Assembly: GCF_039545055.1 (NCBI RefSeq)
Contig: NZ_BAABRP010000024.1
Span: forward strand, 1 to 45,078
Reading direction: 5' to 3'
Length of the DNA: 45,078 nucleotides
From: Deinococcus carri
GTDB lineage: Bacteria > Deinococcota > Deinococci > Deinococcales > Deinococcaceae
Under the pieces are notes generated by a model. That model was not told the DNA's origin. It made no database searches and saw only the letters and a list, made by a program, of their open reading frames with translations. Below, in pieces: positions 32,241 to 40,593 of this stretch. The translations under genes and the position numbers were made by a program. Numbering within the stretch: position 1 is the stretch's first letter; each line of letters opens with the position of its first letter.

Positions 32241-32449
32241 GCCTTCACCCTCCGCAGCACACCGCTGGGGACGATGGCGGTGTGTCCGTCCGGCCAGCGC
32301 ACCATCACGTTGCCCACTGCACCGGGCCGGGGCACGGTTAGCACGGTGCAGGTGGTGCCCCGTCGACTGTCGTCGCCCTTGCCCAGCTTCGGGCCGTAGC
32401 GGTAGGCCTGACCCTCGGTGAGCCAGCGGTAACGGCGAGGGTCGGTCAT
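32237..32449 (-). CDS. Small beta-barrel-like protein, 70 aa
   Basis: Short, basic protein with strand-rich pattern (TCTVLTVPRPGAVGNVMVRWPDG, here part only), similar in look to KOW or SH3-like barrels that bind nucleic acid or protein. ATG overlaps the stop of the DnaB gene and its own stop overlaps the next ATG. Small proteins of this shape are common in phage replication operons. Not a recognised family. Confidence 0.6.
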   Translation of the reverse strand: MTDPRRYRWLTEGQAYRYGPKLGKGDDSRRGTTCTVLTVPRPGAVGNVMVRWPDGHTAIVPSGVLRRVKA

Positions 32450-33792
32450 GCGAACCTCGCCAGATTCGAGAAGCGCGTGAAGGGCGCGTGGTACTGGACC
32501 TTCACCATGCCGGTCGGCCCGTTGCGCTGCTTGCCGATGCCGAACTCGGCCACGCCCTGCTGGTCGGTTTCCTTGTTGTAGACCTCGTCGCGGTAGATGA
32601 ACATCACCACGTCGGCGTCCTGCTCCACGCTGCCCGACTCGCGCAGGTCGCTGAGCTGCGGGCGTTTGTTCGGGCGGTCTTCCACGCCGCGGTTCAGTTG
32701 CGAGAGGGCCAGCACGGGAATCTGGAGTTCCAGGGCCAGGTTCTTCAGCTCGCGGCTAATCTCGCCCACTTCCTGGGTCCGGTTGCCGCCGCCGCGCCCG
32801 GCCACCTTGACCAGTTGCAGGTAGTCCAGGACGAACATACTCAGCGGGTCGCGCTGGTGCTCGCGCCGCACCATGTCGGTGAGCTGGTGCAGGTACAGGT
32901 TCTGCTTCCGCACGATGTCCAGCGGCAGGCGGTCCAGGAACTCCTGCGCGGGGACGAGGCGGCCCCAGTCCCGCTCGCTGAGCTGCGCCTTGCCGCGCTG
33001 CGCGTCGGTGAAGCGGCTGAGGTCCACCCGCCCCTCGCTGCACAGCAGCCGGGTCATGATTTCCTCGGCGGGCATCTCCAGGCTGAAGCCCAGCACACGC
33101 CCCGTGGTGGCCGCGACGTTCACCGCCATCTGGAAGGCGGCGGCCGTCTTCCCCATCCCAGGCCGCGCGCCCAGCACGTACAGTCGGGTGCCCTCGAAGC
33201 CACCCACCGCGTCATCCAGGTCGGTCAGGCCCGTGGGTGCGCCGCGCCGCCCGGTGCCGCTGCTGGCCTGTTCCAGCACGCCCGCCAGCAGGCTGCCCCC
33301 GCGCACGATCTCCGCCTCGCCGAACTCCATGCGGGGGGCGCTGGCGGCCAGCGCGTCGATGTCTTCCAGGGGCATCTGCTGCTCAAAAGCGGCCTGCATG
33401 GTCTTCCCGGCGTGGCTGATGACCTGGCGCAGGTGAGCCTTCTCCAGCACGATGCGCGCGAAGTGTTCGGCGTAGGCGGCGGTGCTGGTCTGGTCGGACA
33501 GGCCCATCAGGTACACCAGCCCCCCCACCTCGTCGAGCTGGCCGCGGCGAATGAGTTCCTCGGAGAGGGTGGCGAGTTCGACGGGGCCGGGGCTGCCGTC
33601 GCTGCCGCGCTTCTCCCGCAGAGCCGGAATGCAGGCCCAGATTTTCCGGTGGCTTTCGCGGTAGAAGTCCACCGGGATGACTTGGCCGACGACAGCGTTG
33701 GTGAGGGCGTCGTTGTCCAGCAGGACGCTGCCCAGCAGGCTGATTTCCGCCTCGTTGCTGTGGGGGGGGACGCGGGGGGTGAAGTCGGTCAC
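32446..33792 (-). CDS. dnaB: Replicative DNA helicase, DnaB-like
   Basis: Hexameric helicase of 448 aa that unwinds DNA at the phage fork. N-terminal DnaB domain (about residues 10-110, opening VPPHSNEAEISLLGSVLLD), linker, then a RecA-type core with Walker A GARPGMGKT (208-216) and Walker B FVLDYLQL (about 325). The DnaB4-type motif QLNRGVEDRPNKRPQLSDLR (about 370-390) is clear. GTG 33792 overlaps the upstream stop (GTGA), with GGAGGTGGAGG in front. Length is normal for the family. The adjacent upstream gene probably encodes its loader or initiator. Confidence 0.95.
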   Translation of the reverse strand: MTDFTPRVPPHSNEAEISLLGSVLLDNDALTNAVVGQVIPVDFYRESHRKIWACIPALREKRGSDGSPGPVELATLSEELIRRGQLDEVGGLVYLMGLSDQTSTAAYAEHFARIVLEKAHLRQVISHAGKTMQAAFEQQMPLEDIDALAASAPRMEFGEAEIVRGGSLLAGVLEQASSGTGRRGAPTGLTDLDDAVGGFEGTRLYVLGARPGMGKTAAAFQMAVNVAATTGRVLGFSLEMPAEEIMTRLLCSEGRVDLSRFTDAQRGKAQLSERDWGRLVPAQEFLDRLPLDIVRKQNLYLHQLTDMVRREHQRDPLSMFVLDYLQLVKVAGRGGGNRTQEVGEISRELKNLALELQIPVLALSQLNRGVEDRPNKRPQLSDLRESGSVEQDADVVMFIYRDEVYNKETDQQGVAEFGIGKQRNGPTGMVKVQYHAPFTRFSNLARFA

Positions 33793-34928
33793 GCCTCCAC
33801 CTCCCACTCCGCCGCCACGCGGTCCGGCACGTCCAGCGGTGCGCCGCTCTCAGCGAAGAACACCATCCCGTACTCGACGGCCTCCACCGTCCAGACGCGG
33901 CCATCCGGGGCGCGGCGGCGCTCGCCGGGCATGCAGGTGGCCTCGCCGAACGCGCGGCGGGTCTCGTCAAGGTTCTGCCGCTGCGCGTGCTGGACGGCTT
34001 CTGCGCGTTCCATGCGCTTCACCAGCGCGGGGAACGGGTGGGCGAAGCTGCCCGCCACCACGATGTCGCGGGCATTCTGGCGCAAGTCCTCGACGAGGCC
34101 CGCTTGCACCCACGTGGCGAACTGGGCAATCTGCGCGTCCTGGGCGGCGCGGTTACGGCTCAGGCCGGGCACGCCGGGCACCCAGCCCTGCCAGATGTCC
34201 CACGCCCCGGCGGCGGCCAGCGCCTCCTGCGCGGCGCGGTAGCCCTGCGGCGCGGCGGCGGGCGGCGGAACTTTTTCAGAGTCGGTCACGTTCTCGGTTT
34301 CCTCGTGCTGGTGAGCGGTTTTGAGCTGTGAAGGGGAAGGCAGGTCAGCCCTGGCCCCGCCAGGGGCCGCGCTCTGCGCCTGCTGTGTGGGGTCTGCCTG
34401 CTGTTCGGAAGCTCCTCCAGCAACAACAGCCGTGGGGGCCGGGGCGGGCTGATCAGAGTCAGAGACGTAGGTGTTGTTGGTCTTTTCTTTCTTCTTTACT
34501 TCTGTTCCTTCTTTAAGGGGCGGAGTTTCACCGTCCTGCACGGCATTTTCGGGTGCCGTTTCATCGGATTTCCGAACGGGTTTCCGAGCGGATTCCCGAA
34601 CGGGTTTCCGGGCAGCGGTGGACCCGGCCCAGCTCCACAAGTCGCCCTGCGCCACCGCCAGGCCCAGTTCGGCGAGGCGCGCCAGGCCCTGGCGGGTCTG
34701 GGTGGCTCCCCGGCGGCTGTAGGTCGCCACCTCGCCCCAGTGAACCGGGCGCATGTTGCGGTGCATCAGCAGGCACAGCGCGGGCTTCAGCAGGGCGTTG
34801 GGTAGCTCTGCCAGCAGTTCCATGTCGGTGGCGTTGTCCAACCGCGTGAAGGGGGCCGTCTTGGCGGGCTTCGGGCCAGCAGGGGGAGACGCGGGGGCAG
34901 GGAACCGGATGTTCTTGGCCGGGGTCAT
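33789..34928 (-). CDS. Replication initiator / primosomal-like protein, 379 aa
   Basis: N-terminal helical winged-helix-like section (about residues 25-100, MELLAELPNALLKPALCLLMHRNM, here in part; then RRGATQTRQGLARLAELGL). A long Glu/Lys/Pro/Gln-rich linker follows (about 105-215). The C-terminal part (about 230-340) is a compact helical domain. This layout (HTH head, flexible linker, small C-terminal domain) is typical for phage replication proteins encoded just before DnaB. ATG 34928 has GGAGG seven bases upstream and overlaps the methyltransferase stop. Origin-binding is inferred from layout and position; an origin itself was not recognised. Confidence 0.65.
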   Translation of the reverse strand: MTPAKNIRFPAPASPPAGPKPAKTAPFTRLDNATDMELLAELPNALLKPALCLLMHRNMRPVHWGEVATYSRRGATQTRQGLARLAELGLAVAQGDLWSWAGSTAARKPVRESARKPVRKSDETAPENAVQDGETPPLKEGTEVKKKEKTNNTYVSDSDQPAPAPTAVVAGGASEQQADPTQQAQSAAPGGARADLPSPSQLKTAHQHEETENVTDSEKVPPPAAAPQGYRAAQEALAAAGAWDIWQGWVPGVPGLSRNRAAQDAQIAQFATWVQAGLVEDLRQNARDIVVAGSFAHPFPALVKRMERAEAVQHAQRQNLDETRRAFGEATCMPGERRRAPDGRVWTVEAVEYGMVFFAESGAPLDVPDRVAAEWEVEA

Positions 34929-35863
34929 GGGGTGCCTCCAAAGAGCGGCCCGAATGCCTCTTCCTGCTCGGCTTCTTCCACCGGTTCGTCTTTGGGGTGC
35001 GTGGCCCGCGTGCGGACTCCGGCGCGGCGGCCCGTATCGGCACCGACCATCTTCCGGAGCGCCTCGAAGGTCGCCCAACCACCGTCCGCGACCATCGCGC
35101 AGAACTCGTCCAGCACCGGCACACCGCGCGGCGTGACCATGCTTTGCAAGCCGGGGACGTTCTCCAACACGAAGGTCTGCGGCTGCAACTCCACCACCAG
35201 GCGCGCAAACTCGAAGATCAGGCTGTTGCGTTCGTCCAGGACGTTCCGCTTCCCGGCGGTGCTGAAGCCCTGGCAGGGCGGCCCGCCGAACAGCACGTCC
35301 AGCTCACCGGGCCGCAATTCCAGCGCCTTCAGGACGTCCTGACCGCCGAACTTTCGGATGTCGCCGAAGAACACGTGCTGAGTGCCGGGCACGTCCGGCT
35401 GATCCCGAATCCATCCACTGCCTGCGGTAGGCAGGAGGTCCAACTGGTGAAGCATCTCCGGCGTGAGGTCCACCCCGGCTGCCTTCGCATCCGCGACGTC
35501 CTTCTTGTGGCGCTTGGCGCTGCGCAGCAGCTCGTCGTTCATGCGCTGCGCGTCGGCCGGGGTCGCCCAGTGCGTCTCCACCTGGCCGTACCGGCACAGG
35601 TTCATCATGTAGGTGATGGTGGCGTCGGCGGCCCACTCGAACATGCCGATGACCTCGATGCCAGCCTGTTTCATGCCCAGGCTGAATCCACCGGCACCGG
35701 CGAAGAGGTCCAGCCCCAGAGGTCCAGGGCCGTAGCGGTGGCGTCCCTTCCGGGCAAGGGTGTCGGGCACGATCAGGCCACTGCGGACCTGCGCCCAGGT
35801 GGAAGAGTCTGTGCGGGTGGGCACGATCAGGCCGGAGGACAGGCGGTGCATAGCAGCCGTCAT
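34925..35863 (-). CDS. C5 cytosine methyltransferase lacking C-terminal motifs
   Basis: Protein of 312 aa. Motif I GLDLFAGAGG (50-59, SAM binding), motif IV FGGPPCQGFS (catalytic Cys199) and motif VI ENVPG (234-238) are present. The usual motif VIII (QxRxR), target domain and motifs IX-X are not found; after residue 240 the protein ends in an acidic tail. Either it needs a partner, it is a short phage type, or it is inactive. It would methylate DNA to escape restriction. A second, complete methyltransferase lies at 39745. The gene is coupled to its neighbours on both sides. Confidence 0.8.
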   Translation of the reverse strand: MTAAMHRLSSGLIVPTRTDSSTWAQVRSGLIVPDTLARKGRHRYGPGPLGLDLFAGAGGFSLGMKQAGIEVIGMFEWAADATITYMMNLCRYGQVETHWATPADAQRMNDELLRSAKRHKKDVADAKAAGVDLTPEMLHQLDLLPTAGSGWIRDQPDVPGTQHVFFGDIRKFGGQDVLKALELRPGELDVLFGGPPCQGFSTAGKRNVLDERNSLIFEFARLVVELQPQTFVLENVPGLQSMVTPRGVPVLDEFCAMVADGGWATFEALRKMVGADTGRRAGVRTRATHPKDEPVEEAEQEEAFGPLFGGTP

Positions 35864-36072
35864 GCCCCCACCGCCTTCCTGACTTCATCCGCGGCGGCCT
35901 GACCGTACTTGTGCTCCAGGCACGTGAGCATGGCCGCCTGGTGAGGTGCGGACAGCGCCCGCAGCTCCCCGATCCAGAACACCCGGAGGTCATCCGTCAA
36001 TTCCGGGCGCACCTCCACCTCGGTGGGGGGAAGGGGCCGCAGCCCCCCCGCTTCAGTCGGCGGCAGCCGCAT
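35860..36072 (-). CDS. Small hypothetical protein, 70 aa
   Basis: Short protein: a Pro-rich start (RLPPTEAGGLRPLPPTEVEV) then an alpha-helical part (DLRVFWIGELRALSAPHQAAML). ATG 36072 has GGAGGGGGAAGG upstream and overlaps the preceding gene by 20 bases; the stop overlaps the methyltransferase start (ATGA). It may be a partner for the methyltransferase, but no family is recognised. Confidence 0.55.
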   Translation of the reverse strand: MRLPPTEAGGLRPLPPTEVEVRPELTDDLRVFWIGELRALSAPHQAAMLTCLEHKYGQAAADEVRKAVGA

Positions 36073-36763
36073 GACCTTCCCCCTCCACCTGCGCGCGAAT
36101 CTCACTCAGCGTCTCGGTGCCCTGGAGCTGTTCCCAGTGGTGGCAGATGATCTCGCGCCACTCGGCCATGTCCTCTTCGTCGCTGCGCTTGGGGTCGTCC
36201 CAGTCGGTGGGGTCGTAGCCTGCCTCTACCAGCAGGTCAGACAGGTGCTTCATCGAGCAGCGGGCCAGGAACGCTTCGGGAGTGTCCTCGGCGGGGGTGA
36301 ACTCCGCGTCCTCGACCTCCGGCGCGGGCAGGGCCAGCACGTCCTTCGGCGCGTTCAGCACGCCCGCGGCCATCGCTTCCGGCTCTTCCCCGAAGAGGCC
36401 GGGGCCTTCCTGCAACTCGCGCACCTGCACGATCAGGGCCAGCTCGTAGGACACGTGGTCGAACAGCTCGGTGAGGTTGTCGTGCGAGTTGTGCCACTTC
36501 TCCAGCGTGGCGACCGGCACGAAGTCCTTCATCTTGCTGCCCTTGCTGGTGAAGGCCAGCTTGCGGAACTCGCCGTCCTCGCGGTTGGTGACTTGGATGG
36601 TGAAGGTCACATCCTTACTGTCCTGGGCGCTGTGGGCCGCGCGCAGGAACTCCAGGGCGTCGGCGGGCACTTGCACGTCCAGCAGGCTGATCAGGTCGTC
36701 CTTGGCGTTGTATTTCGTTTCAGTGCGGTAGGCGCAGACGGTGTAGTGCTGGGTCTGTTTCAT
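36053..36763 (-). CDS. Hypothetical early protein, 236 aa
   Basis: Acidic protein with an N-terminal strand-rich half (QHYTVCAYRTETKYNAK) and a C-terminal helical acidic half. It resembles small phage nucleotide or recombination partner proteins only in composition; nothing specific was recognised. GAGG lies six bases before the ATG. It follows the octapeptide-repeat gene and a hairpin, and leads into the replication block. Confidence 0.6.
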   Translation of the reverse strand: MKQTQHYTVCAYRTETKYNAKDDLISLLDVQVPADALEFLRAAHSAQDSKDVTFTIQVTNREDGEFRKLAFTSKGSKMKDFVPVATLEKWHNSHDNLTELFDHVSYELALIVQVRELQEGPGLFGEEPEAMAAGVLNAPKDVLALPAPEVEDAEFTPAEDTPEAFLARCSMKHLSDLLVEAGYDPTDWDDPKRSDEEDMAEWREIICHHWEQLQGTETLSEIRAQVEGEGHAAAAD

Positions 36764-36788
36764 CTGAAACCTCGGGGGGAAGGGGAAG

Positions 36789-36814
36789 TGGCCCGCTCCG
36801 TGGGGAGCGGGCCA
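36789..36814 (-). terminator. Hairpin between early genes
   Basis: Perfect 11-bp stem TGGCCCGCTCC/GGAGCGGGCCA with a four-base loop. No U tract follows on the minus strand. It may process or stabilise mRNA between the repeat gene and the next gene. Confidence 0.5.
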
Positions 36815-36820
36815 GAGGGC

Positions 36821-37927
36821 CTACTTGCTGTCCTGTGCTGCTGCGGCCAGAGGTTCGCCGTCGATGTCCACCTCGTGCAGCACCACGCACCTGCGGGCCT
36901 TCACCTTGTCCTGGCCGCGCTCGCCCTGGTCAATAACCACCGTCTCGTCCGTGTGGATGCGGCATGCTAGGAAGCGCGTTGCGCGACTGAAGTAGCGCAT
37001 GGCCTCGCGTGGGGTGGCGCTGAAGTGCAAGCCGTACCCGCAGCAGTCCTCACGGTTCCAGTCCGCTGCCTCAACCTCGGTCCCGATGCTGTACACAGCC
37101 CCGTGTGGACTTTTCAGATCGTCCCCCACGGCCTTGAACACGGTCAGCTCGCCGTCCTTGCTGATTACCAGCCCGTGGTAGTCCGCCCACTCACGCACGG
37201 TGTGGATGGGCGGCACCACGATTTGATGGCCGCCCTCGGCGGTGGCGCGGGGGTCGTGGATATGGACGCAGACCAGCGGGCTGGCCTTTGCCGTGCTGCG
37301 CTCGTAGAGCGCGAGGCCGGCAGTATGCCGGGCGAGCGCGTGGCTGTTCCCCCACAGCTCGGCGTGGCTGTTCCCCCACAGCTCGGCGCGGCTGTTCTCC
37401 CGCAGCACGGCGCGGCTGTTCCCCCGCAGCACGGCGCGGCTGTTCTCCCGCAGCTCGGCGTGGCTGTTCCCCCACAGCTCGGCGCGGCTGTTCTCCCACA
37501 GCTCGGCGCGGCTGTTCTCCCGCAGCACGGCGCGGCTGTTCTCCCGCAGCTCGGCGCGGCTGTTCTCCCGCAGCTCGGCGTGGCTGTTCCCCCACAGCTC
37601 GGCGCGGCTGTTCTCCCACAGCACGGCGCGGCTGTTCTCCCACAGCACGGCGTGGCTGTTCCCCCACAGCTCGGCGTGGCTGTTCCCCCACAGCTCGGCG
37701 CGGCTGTTCTCCCGCAGCACGGCGCGGCTGTTCCCCCGCAGCACGGCGCGGCTGTTCTCCCGCAGCTCGGCGCGGCTGTTCTCCCGCAGCACGATCTCGA
37801 CCTCGCTGTCATCGGGGACGCGGATGGTCAGCCAAGTGCCGCCACTTTCCACGTAGATGGTTTCCAGTTCGTTGTTCTTGAGGGCGGTGTCCAGCTCGGC
37901 CTGGGTCTTCACGGTGATGGTCGTCAT
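36821..37927 (-). CDS. Octapeptide-repeat (beta-solenoid-like) protein
   Basis: Protein of 368 aa. After a 47-residue head come 19 octapeptide repeats (residues about 48-199) of the form (R/W)(E/G)NS(R/H)A(E/V)L, likely a right-handed beta-solenoid. The C-terminal 170 residues form a separate domain (FKAVGDDLKSPHGAVYSIG, CGYGLHFSATPREAMRY, KARRCVVLHEVD) that recurs in early proteins of phages from high-GC hosts; I do not know its function. ATG 37927 has AGGAG seven bases upstream. Such repeat proteins may mimic DNA or bind a partner surface; inference only. Confidence 0.75.
   Translation of the reverse strand: MTTITVKTQAELDTALKNNELETIYVESGGTWLTIRVPDDSEVEIVLRENSRAELRENSRAVLRGNSRAVLRENSRAELWGNSHAELWGNSHAVLWENSRAVLWENSRAELWGNSHAELRENSRAELRENSRAVLRENSRAELWENSRAELWGNSHAELRENSRAVLRGNSRAVLRENSRAELWGNSHAELWGNSHALARHTAGLALYERSTAKASPLVCVHIHDPRATAEGGHQIVVPPIHTVREWADYHGLVISKDGELTVFKAVGDDLKSPHGAVYSIGTEVEAADWNREDCCGYGLHFSATPREAMRYFSRATRFLACRIHTDETVVIDQGERGQDKVKARRCVVLHEVDIDGEPLAAAAQDSK
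37331..37786 (-). repeat. 19 tandem 24-bp coding repeats
   Basis: Units of 24 bases, almost identical, coding the octapeptides of the 36821-37927 gene. Variants alternate in register (REN-SRA types and WGN-SHA types), so copies were duplicated in blocks. Copy number is probably variable between related phages. Confidence 0.95.
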
Positions 37928-37955
37928 GTCATTTCTCCTGAGAGTCAAGAGGGCC

Positions 37956-37978
37956 GAAGCCCCCAGGAAAGGGGCTTC
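37956..37978 (-). terminator. Hairpin downstream of the annealing protein gene
   Basis: GAAGCCCC/GGGGCTTC stem with a seven-base loop between the Bet-like gene and the repeat gene. Weak U tract on the minus strand; possible partial terminator. Confidence 0.5.
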
Positions 37979-37981
37979 AGG

Positions 37982-39166
37982 TCAGAAGGGCAGGTCGAAG
38001 TCCTTGAGGAACTCGGCCCCGGTCTGCGCCAGGTCGCTGGCGTCCATTGCGCCCAGCAGTTCCAGCAGCCCGCGCGCCTGCTCGAAGGTCAGAGCATTCG
38101 TGCGCGTTCCGGCGGGGATACTGTTGGGGGCCATATGCGTGTAGAACGCACTGCGGGCCTCGCTGCTGTCGGGGATGCCCGCCCGGTTCAGGTAGCCCAT
38201 CAGGGCCTTGCGCTGACCGTCGTGGATACCGGCGGGGCCAGCAGCGGGCGTGAACTCGGCGTCCACCACCTCGCCCTGTTGGGCCGGGGCCGCTGCCGGC
38301 GCTTCCTGGCGTTGCTGGGCGTACTTCAGGCCCAGTTCCTTGAGGTTGTCGTAGCAAGCCCGCGCCCCGTCGATGCTGGCCCGCCGCTCATAGGTGTCGA
38401 GGACATGCTGCACGTCCTCTGCCGGAGCCACCTTCCGCACCCGCGCGGCCAGGTCACCAATCTTGCTGGCCCACGCCTTCAGCGCCTCTTCCTGTTGCGG
38501 GTCGGGCAGGGTCTGCGGCTGCACGCCCGCGGCGTCCGCCACCTCGCGCGTCACGTCAGCACGACGGCTCTGGGGCGCGGGGGCAGCCTGAGCGGGGTTG
38601 TCCGCCTGGGCCATCTCGACATCGCTGTAAACCCCGCTCAGCTCAGCCGGGAACGCCTTCCGGAGCGCCAGTGCCTCCGCACACTTGCCCAGCATGGTGT
38701 GGGGCATCCGCTTCCACATCGCCGTGGGGCCTTCCTTCCCCATCTGGACGTACTCACTCCAGCGGGCGGTGGCGGGGAACTCAGCCACGTGACCATGAAC
38801 CAACTTCCGCACGATGACGCGGGCGAACTCGGGGAATCCCTCTTTGCTGACCGGGCCGAACTCGGGGTCAGTGGTCCCCATGTGGACGCCACTGCGCGCT
38901 GCGATGAGGCGATAGCCGTCGATGCCGGTCTGAATGACCATCTTCTCTTTGCGGGTCTTGGCGTCCCAGCGCATGACGGCGTAAATCTGGCGCTGGAAGG
39001 GATTCAGGCCGCTGGACTTCGCCACTTCCAGAAACAGCGCGAGTTCGAGGTCGCTTGTTCCAGCGGCGACGGTCTGCTTGATCAGGTCAACCTGCTCGTT
39101 GCTGAAGTCGGTCGGCTGAGCCAGCGGCAGGTGCTGAGTGGTGGGTTGAATCGCAGAGGCAGTCAC
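37982..39166 (-). CDS. bet: Bet/RecT-type single-strand annealing protein
   Basis: Recombination protein of 394 aa that anneals complementary DNA strands. Residues 1-190 match the Bet family: SGLNPFQRQIYAVMRW (NPF motif), TGIDGYRLIAARSG, WKRMPHTMLGKCAEALALRKAFP. The C-terminal half is Ala/Gln/Pro-rich with a helical part and an acidic end, possibly for SSB or nuclease contacts. I chose GTG 39166, with GGAG eight bases upstream and overlap with the small membrane gene; GTG 39184 has none. No exonuclease partner is adjacent; the nuclease at 30866 is the nearest candidate. Confidence 0.9.
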   Translation of the reverse strand: MTASAIQPTTQHLPLAQPTDFSNEQVDLIKQTVAAGTSDLELALFLEVAKSSGLNPFQRQIYAVMRWDAKTRKEKMVIQTGIDGYRLIAARSGVHMGTTDPEFGPVSKEGFPEFARVIVRKLVHGHVAEFPATARWSEYVQMGKEGPTAMWKRMPHTMLGKCAEALALRKAFPAELSGVYSDVEMAQADNPAQAAPAPQSRRADVTREVADAAGVQPQTLPDPQQEEALKAWASKIGDLAARVRKVAPAEDVQHVLDTYERRASIDGARACYDNLKELGLKYAQQRQEAPAAAPAQQGEVVDAEFTPAAGPAGIHDGQRKALMGYLNRAGIPDSSEARSAFYTHMAPNSIPAGTRTNALTFEQARGLLELLGAMDASDLAQTGAEFLKDFDLPF

Positions 39167-39273
39167 AGCACGGCTCCAATCCACTCGCCCACGGCGAGCA
39201 CGGCGAAGAAGGCGAGGAAGAACAGCACCACCCGCAGGAAGGTGCGCAGGCTGAGGTCGGGCTGGCCGTTCAC
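39163..39273 (-). CDS. Tiny membrane protein, 36 aa
   Basis: A 36-residue gene that overlaps its neighbours at both ends (GTGA at start and stop). One hydrophobic helix (FLRVVLFFLAFFAVLAV) with a polar N-terminus. The overlap with the start of the annealing gene implies coupled translation. No function known; the single membrane segment is the only clear feature. Confidence 0.6.
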   Translation of the reverse strand: MNGQPDLSLRTFLRVVLFFLAFFAVLAVGEWIGAVL

Positions 39274-39488
39274 GCCGCCCTCCGGTACTCAGTGCGGGTG
39301 TAGGGACGGCGGGTCTGTCTGGTGCGCCGGACAGGCCGGACGTGGCCGGTCTGCACCAGCCCCCACAGGGCGAGGTTCACGCTGGGCAGCCCTAGGCCCA
39401 GGGCGCGGGAGACAAGCGGCGCGTCCAGGGCGCTGAACGTCTGGTACAGCCGCCAGAGGCGGGCGCGGGTGCCGTTGTGGGCGGCCAT
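39270..39488 (-). CDS. Small helix-turn-helix-like protein, 72 aa
   Basis: Basic, helical protein (LWRLYQTFSALDAPLVSRALGLGLPSVNLAL, here in part) with a winged-helix-like pattern and an Arg-rich tail. It may bind DNA. ATG 39488 overlaps the stop of the upstream gene by one base (TGATG). Longer upstream readings are Gly/Arg shadows. A transcriptional regulator of the early region is possible. Confidence 0.55.
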   Translation of the reverse strand: MAAHNGTRARLWRLYQTFSALDAPLVSRALGLGLPSVNLALWGLVQTGHVRPVRRTRQTRRPYTRTEYRRAA

Positions 39489-39745
39489 CAGCGCCGCCCC
39501 CACTCGACCGGGCACGCCTCGTCGCCGGGGCAGCCGCGCAGGGTGCAGTCCGGGCAGCGCAGGGCCACGACCACCTGGGCCGCGCGGATGCAGTGGACGT
39601 GTTGCACCACCTGCACGCCCCGCACCCTGGGGAGCCGCGCAGTGCGCCGCCGTGCCCGCCACATGCCGATGCCGTAGGCGGCCAGCAGCACCAGCAGGGG
39701 CAGGGCGTTGGCAGCGAGCCAGGAGAGGACGAGGAGGCGCAGCAT
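39488..39745 (-). CDS. Membrane protein with Cys cluster, 85 aa
   Basis: N-terminal hydrophobic helix (LLVLSWLAANALPLLVLLAAYGIG), a basic middle and a C-terminal cysteine cluster (CPDCTLRGC, then C). The cysteines might bind metal. It overlaps the methyltransferase stop (TGATG). No recognised family. Confidence 0.6.
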   Translation of the reverse strand: MLRLLVLSWLAANALPLLVLLAAYGIGMWRARRRTARLPRVRGVQVVQHVHCIRAAQVVVALRCPDCTLRGCPGDEACPVEWGRR

Positions 39746-40593
39746 CAGGCGCTCACCCCCTGGGCCAGCAGCGGCACGAACACCTGCTCAGCGATGGCGC
39801 GGGCGAGGCGCGGCGGGACAACATTCCCCACCAGCGTGAACTGCGCCTTCTTCGGCAGGTGCTTCGGCGGAACGGGCACGCCCTGAAGCTCGGCGCACTG
39901 CTCGATGCTGCGCCCGAAAAAAATCTGCTCCCCCGTGCGCGGGTCAGTCGTGCTCATGGTGTCGCTCTCGGTCGCATAGACGCTGCGCTGCCGCTTTTTC
40001 TGGGTCTGGCTGAAGACGTTGTAACCACTGCTGTGGCAGGTCACAGCGTTGTTCTCGGCCTTCACGCTGCCGTAGGGCTGGATCAGGGTCAGGGGGATGC
40101 CACGCCCCAGGACAATGAACACACGGCGGCGTTCCTGCGGGACGCCAAACCAGTTGCTGTAGATCAGGTGAACGGTCATCGTCAAGCCCAGCCGGTTGCA
40201 CTCGTCGGCCAGCGCCTGCAATTCCGCCTGGCCGTCCTGGGTTTCGACAAGGCCCGGCACGTTCTCAATGACAGTGCAGCGGGCGTACTGCACCTGGCGG
40301 GCAAAGTGGGCCAAGCTGTAGTAATGCGGATGCTTCTTGCCGCGCTTCTCCGTGCGAACATTCGCCCGGCTCCACGGCTGGCAGGGCAGAGACGCCCACA
40401 CCAGCCGCCCGCGCAGTTCCTCGGGCGTGATGGTTGCCACGTCGCGCGCCTCGCACGGCACCTCGGGATGCCAGGCACGGTGCTGCTCCACGGCAACCGG
40501 CCAGATGTCGTAGGATTTCTCGATGGTCAGCCCAGCGGCCAGCATCCCCGCCGTCGCCCCGCCGTAGCCGCAGCACATCTCCACGACCCGCAT
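39745..40593 (-). CDS. C5 cytosine DNA methyltransferase (complete)
   Basis: Protein of 282 aa with all the main motifs: I MCCGYGGATAG (6-16, a variant with Cys-Cys), IV LPCQPW (catalytic Cys71), VI ENVPG (110-114), VIII QERRR (153-157) and X LVGNVVPP near the C-terminus. The target domain is short. It methylates cytosine in phage DNA, giving protection against restriction. It starts at ATG 40593, overlapping the stop of the small upstream gene (TGATG). No restriction enzyme gene lies nearby, so it is an orphan methyltransferase. Confidence 0.9.
   Translation of the reverse strand: MRVVEMCCGYGGATAGMLAAGLTIEKSYDIWPVAVEQHRAWHPEVPCEARDVATITPEELRGRLVWASLPCQPWSRANVRTEKRGKKHPHYYSLAHFARQVQYARCTVIENVPGLVETQDGQAELQALADECNRLGLTMTVHLIYSNWFGVPQERRRVFIVLGRGIPLTLIQPYGSVKAENNAVTCHSSGYNVFSQTQKKRQRSVYATESDTMSTTDPRTGEQIFFGRSIEQCAELQGVPVPPKHLPKKAQFTLVGNVVPPRLARAIAEQVFVPLLAQGVSA

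Noticed and set aside
34925..35863. Frameshift as the cause of the short methyltransferase
   Set aside because: The frame ends cleanly at an ATGA overlap with the next gene, and no motif VIII-X sequence was found in other frames downstream.
37331..37786. Tandem 24-bp repeats as a CRISPR array
   Set aside because: No unique spacers; units are adjacent and code for an octapeptide within one gene.
37025..39436. Rightward 803-codon frame over the repeat and annealing genes
   Set aside because: Antisense shadow of the octapeptide repeats and the Bet-like gene; no start signal.
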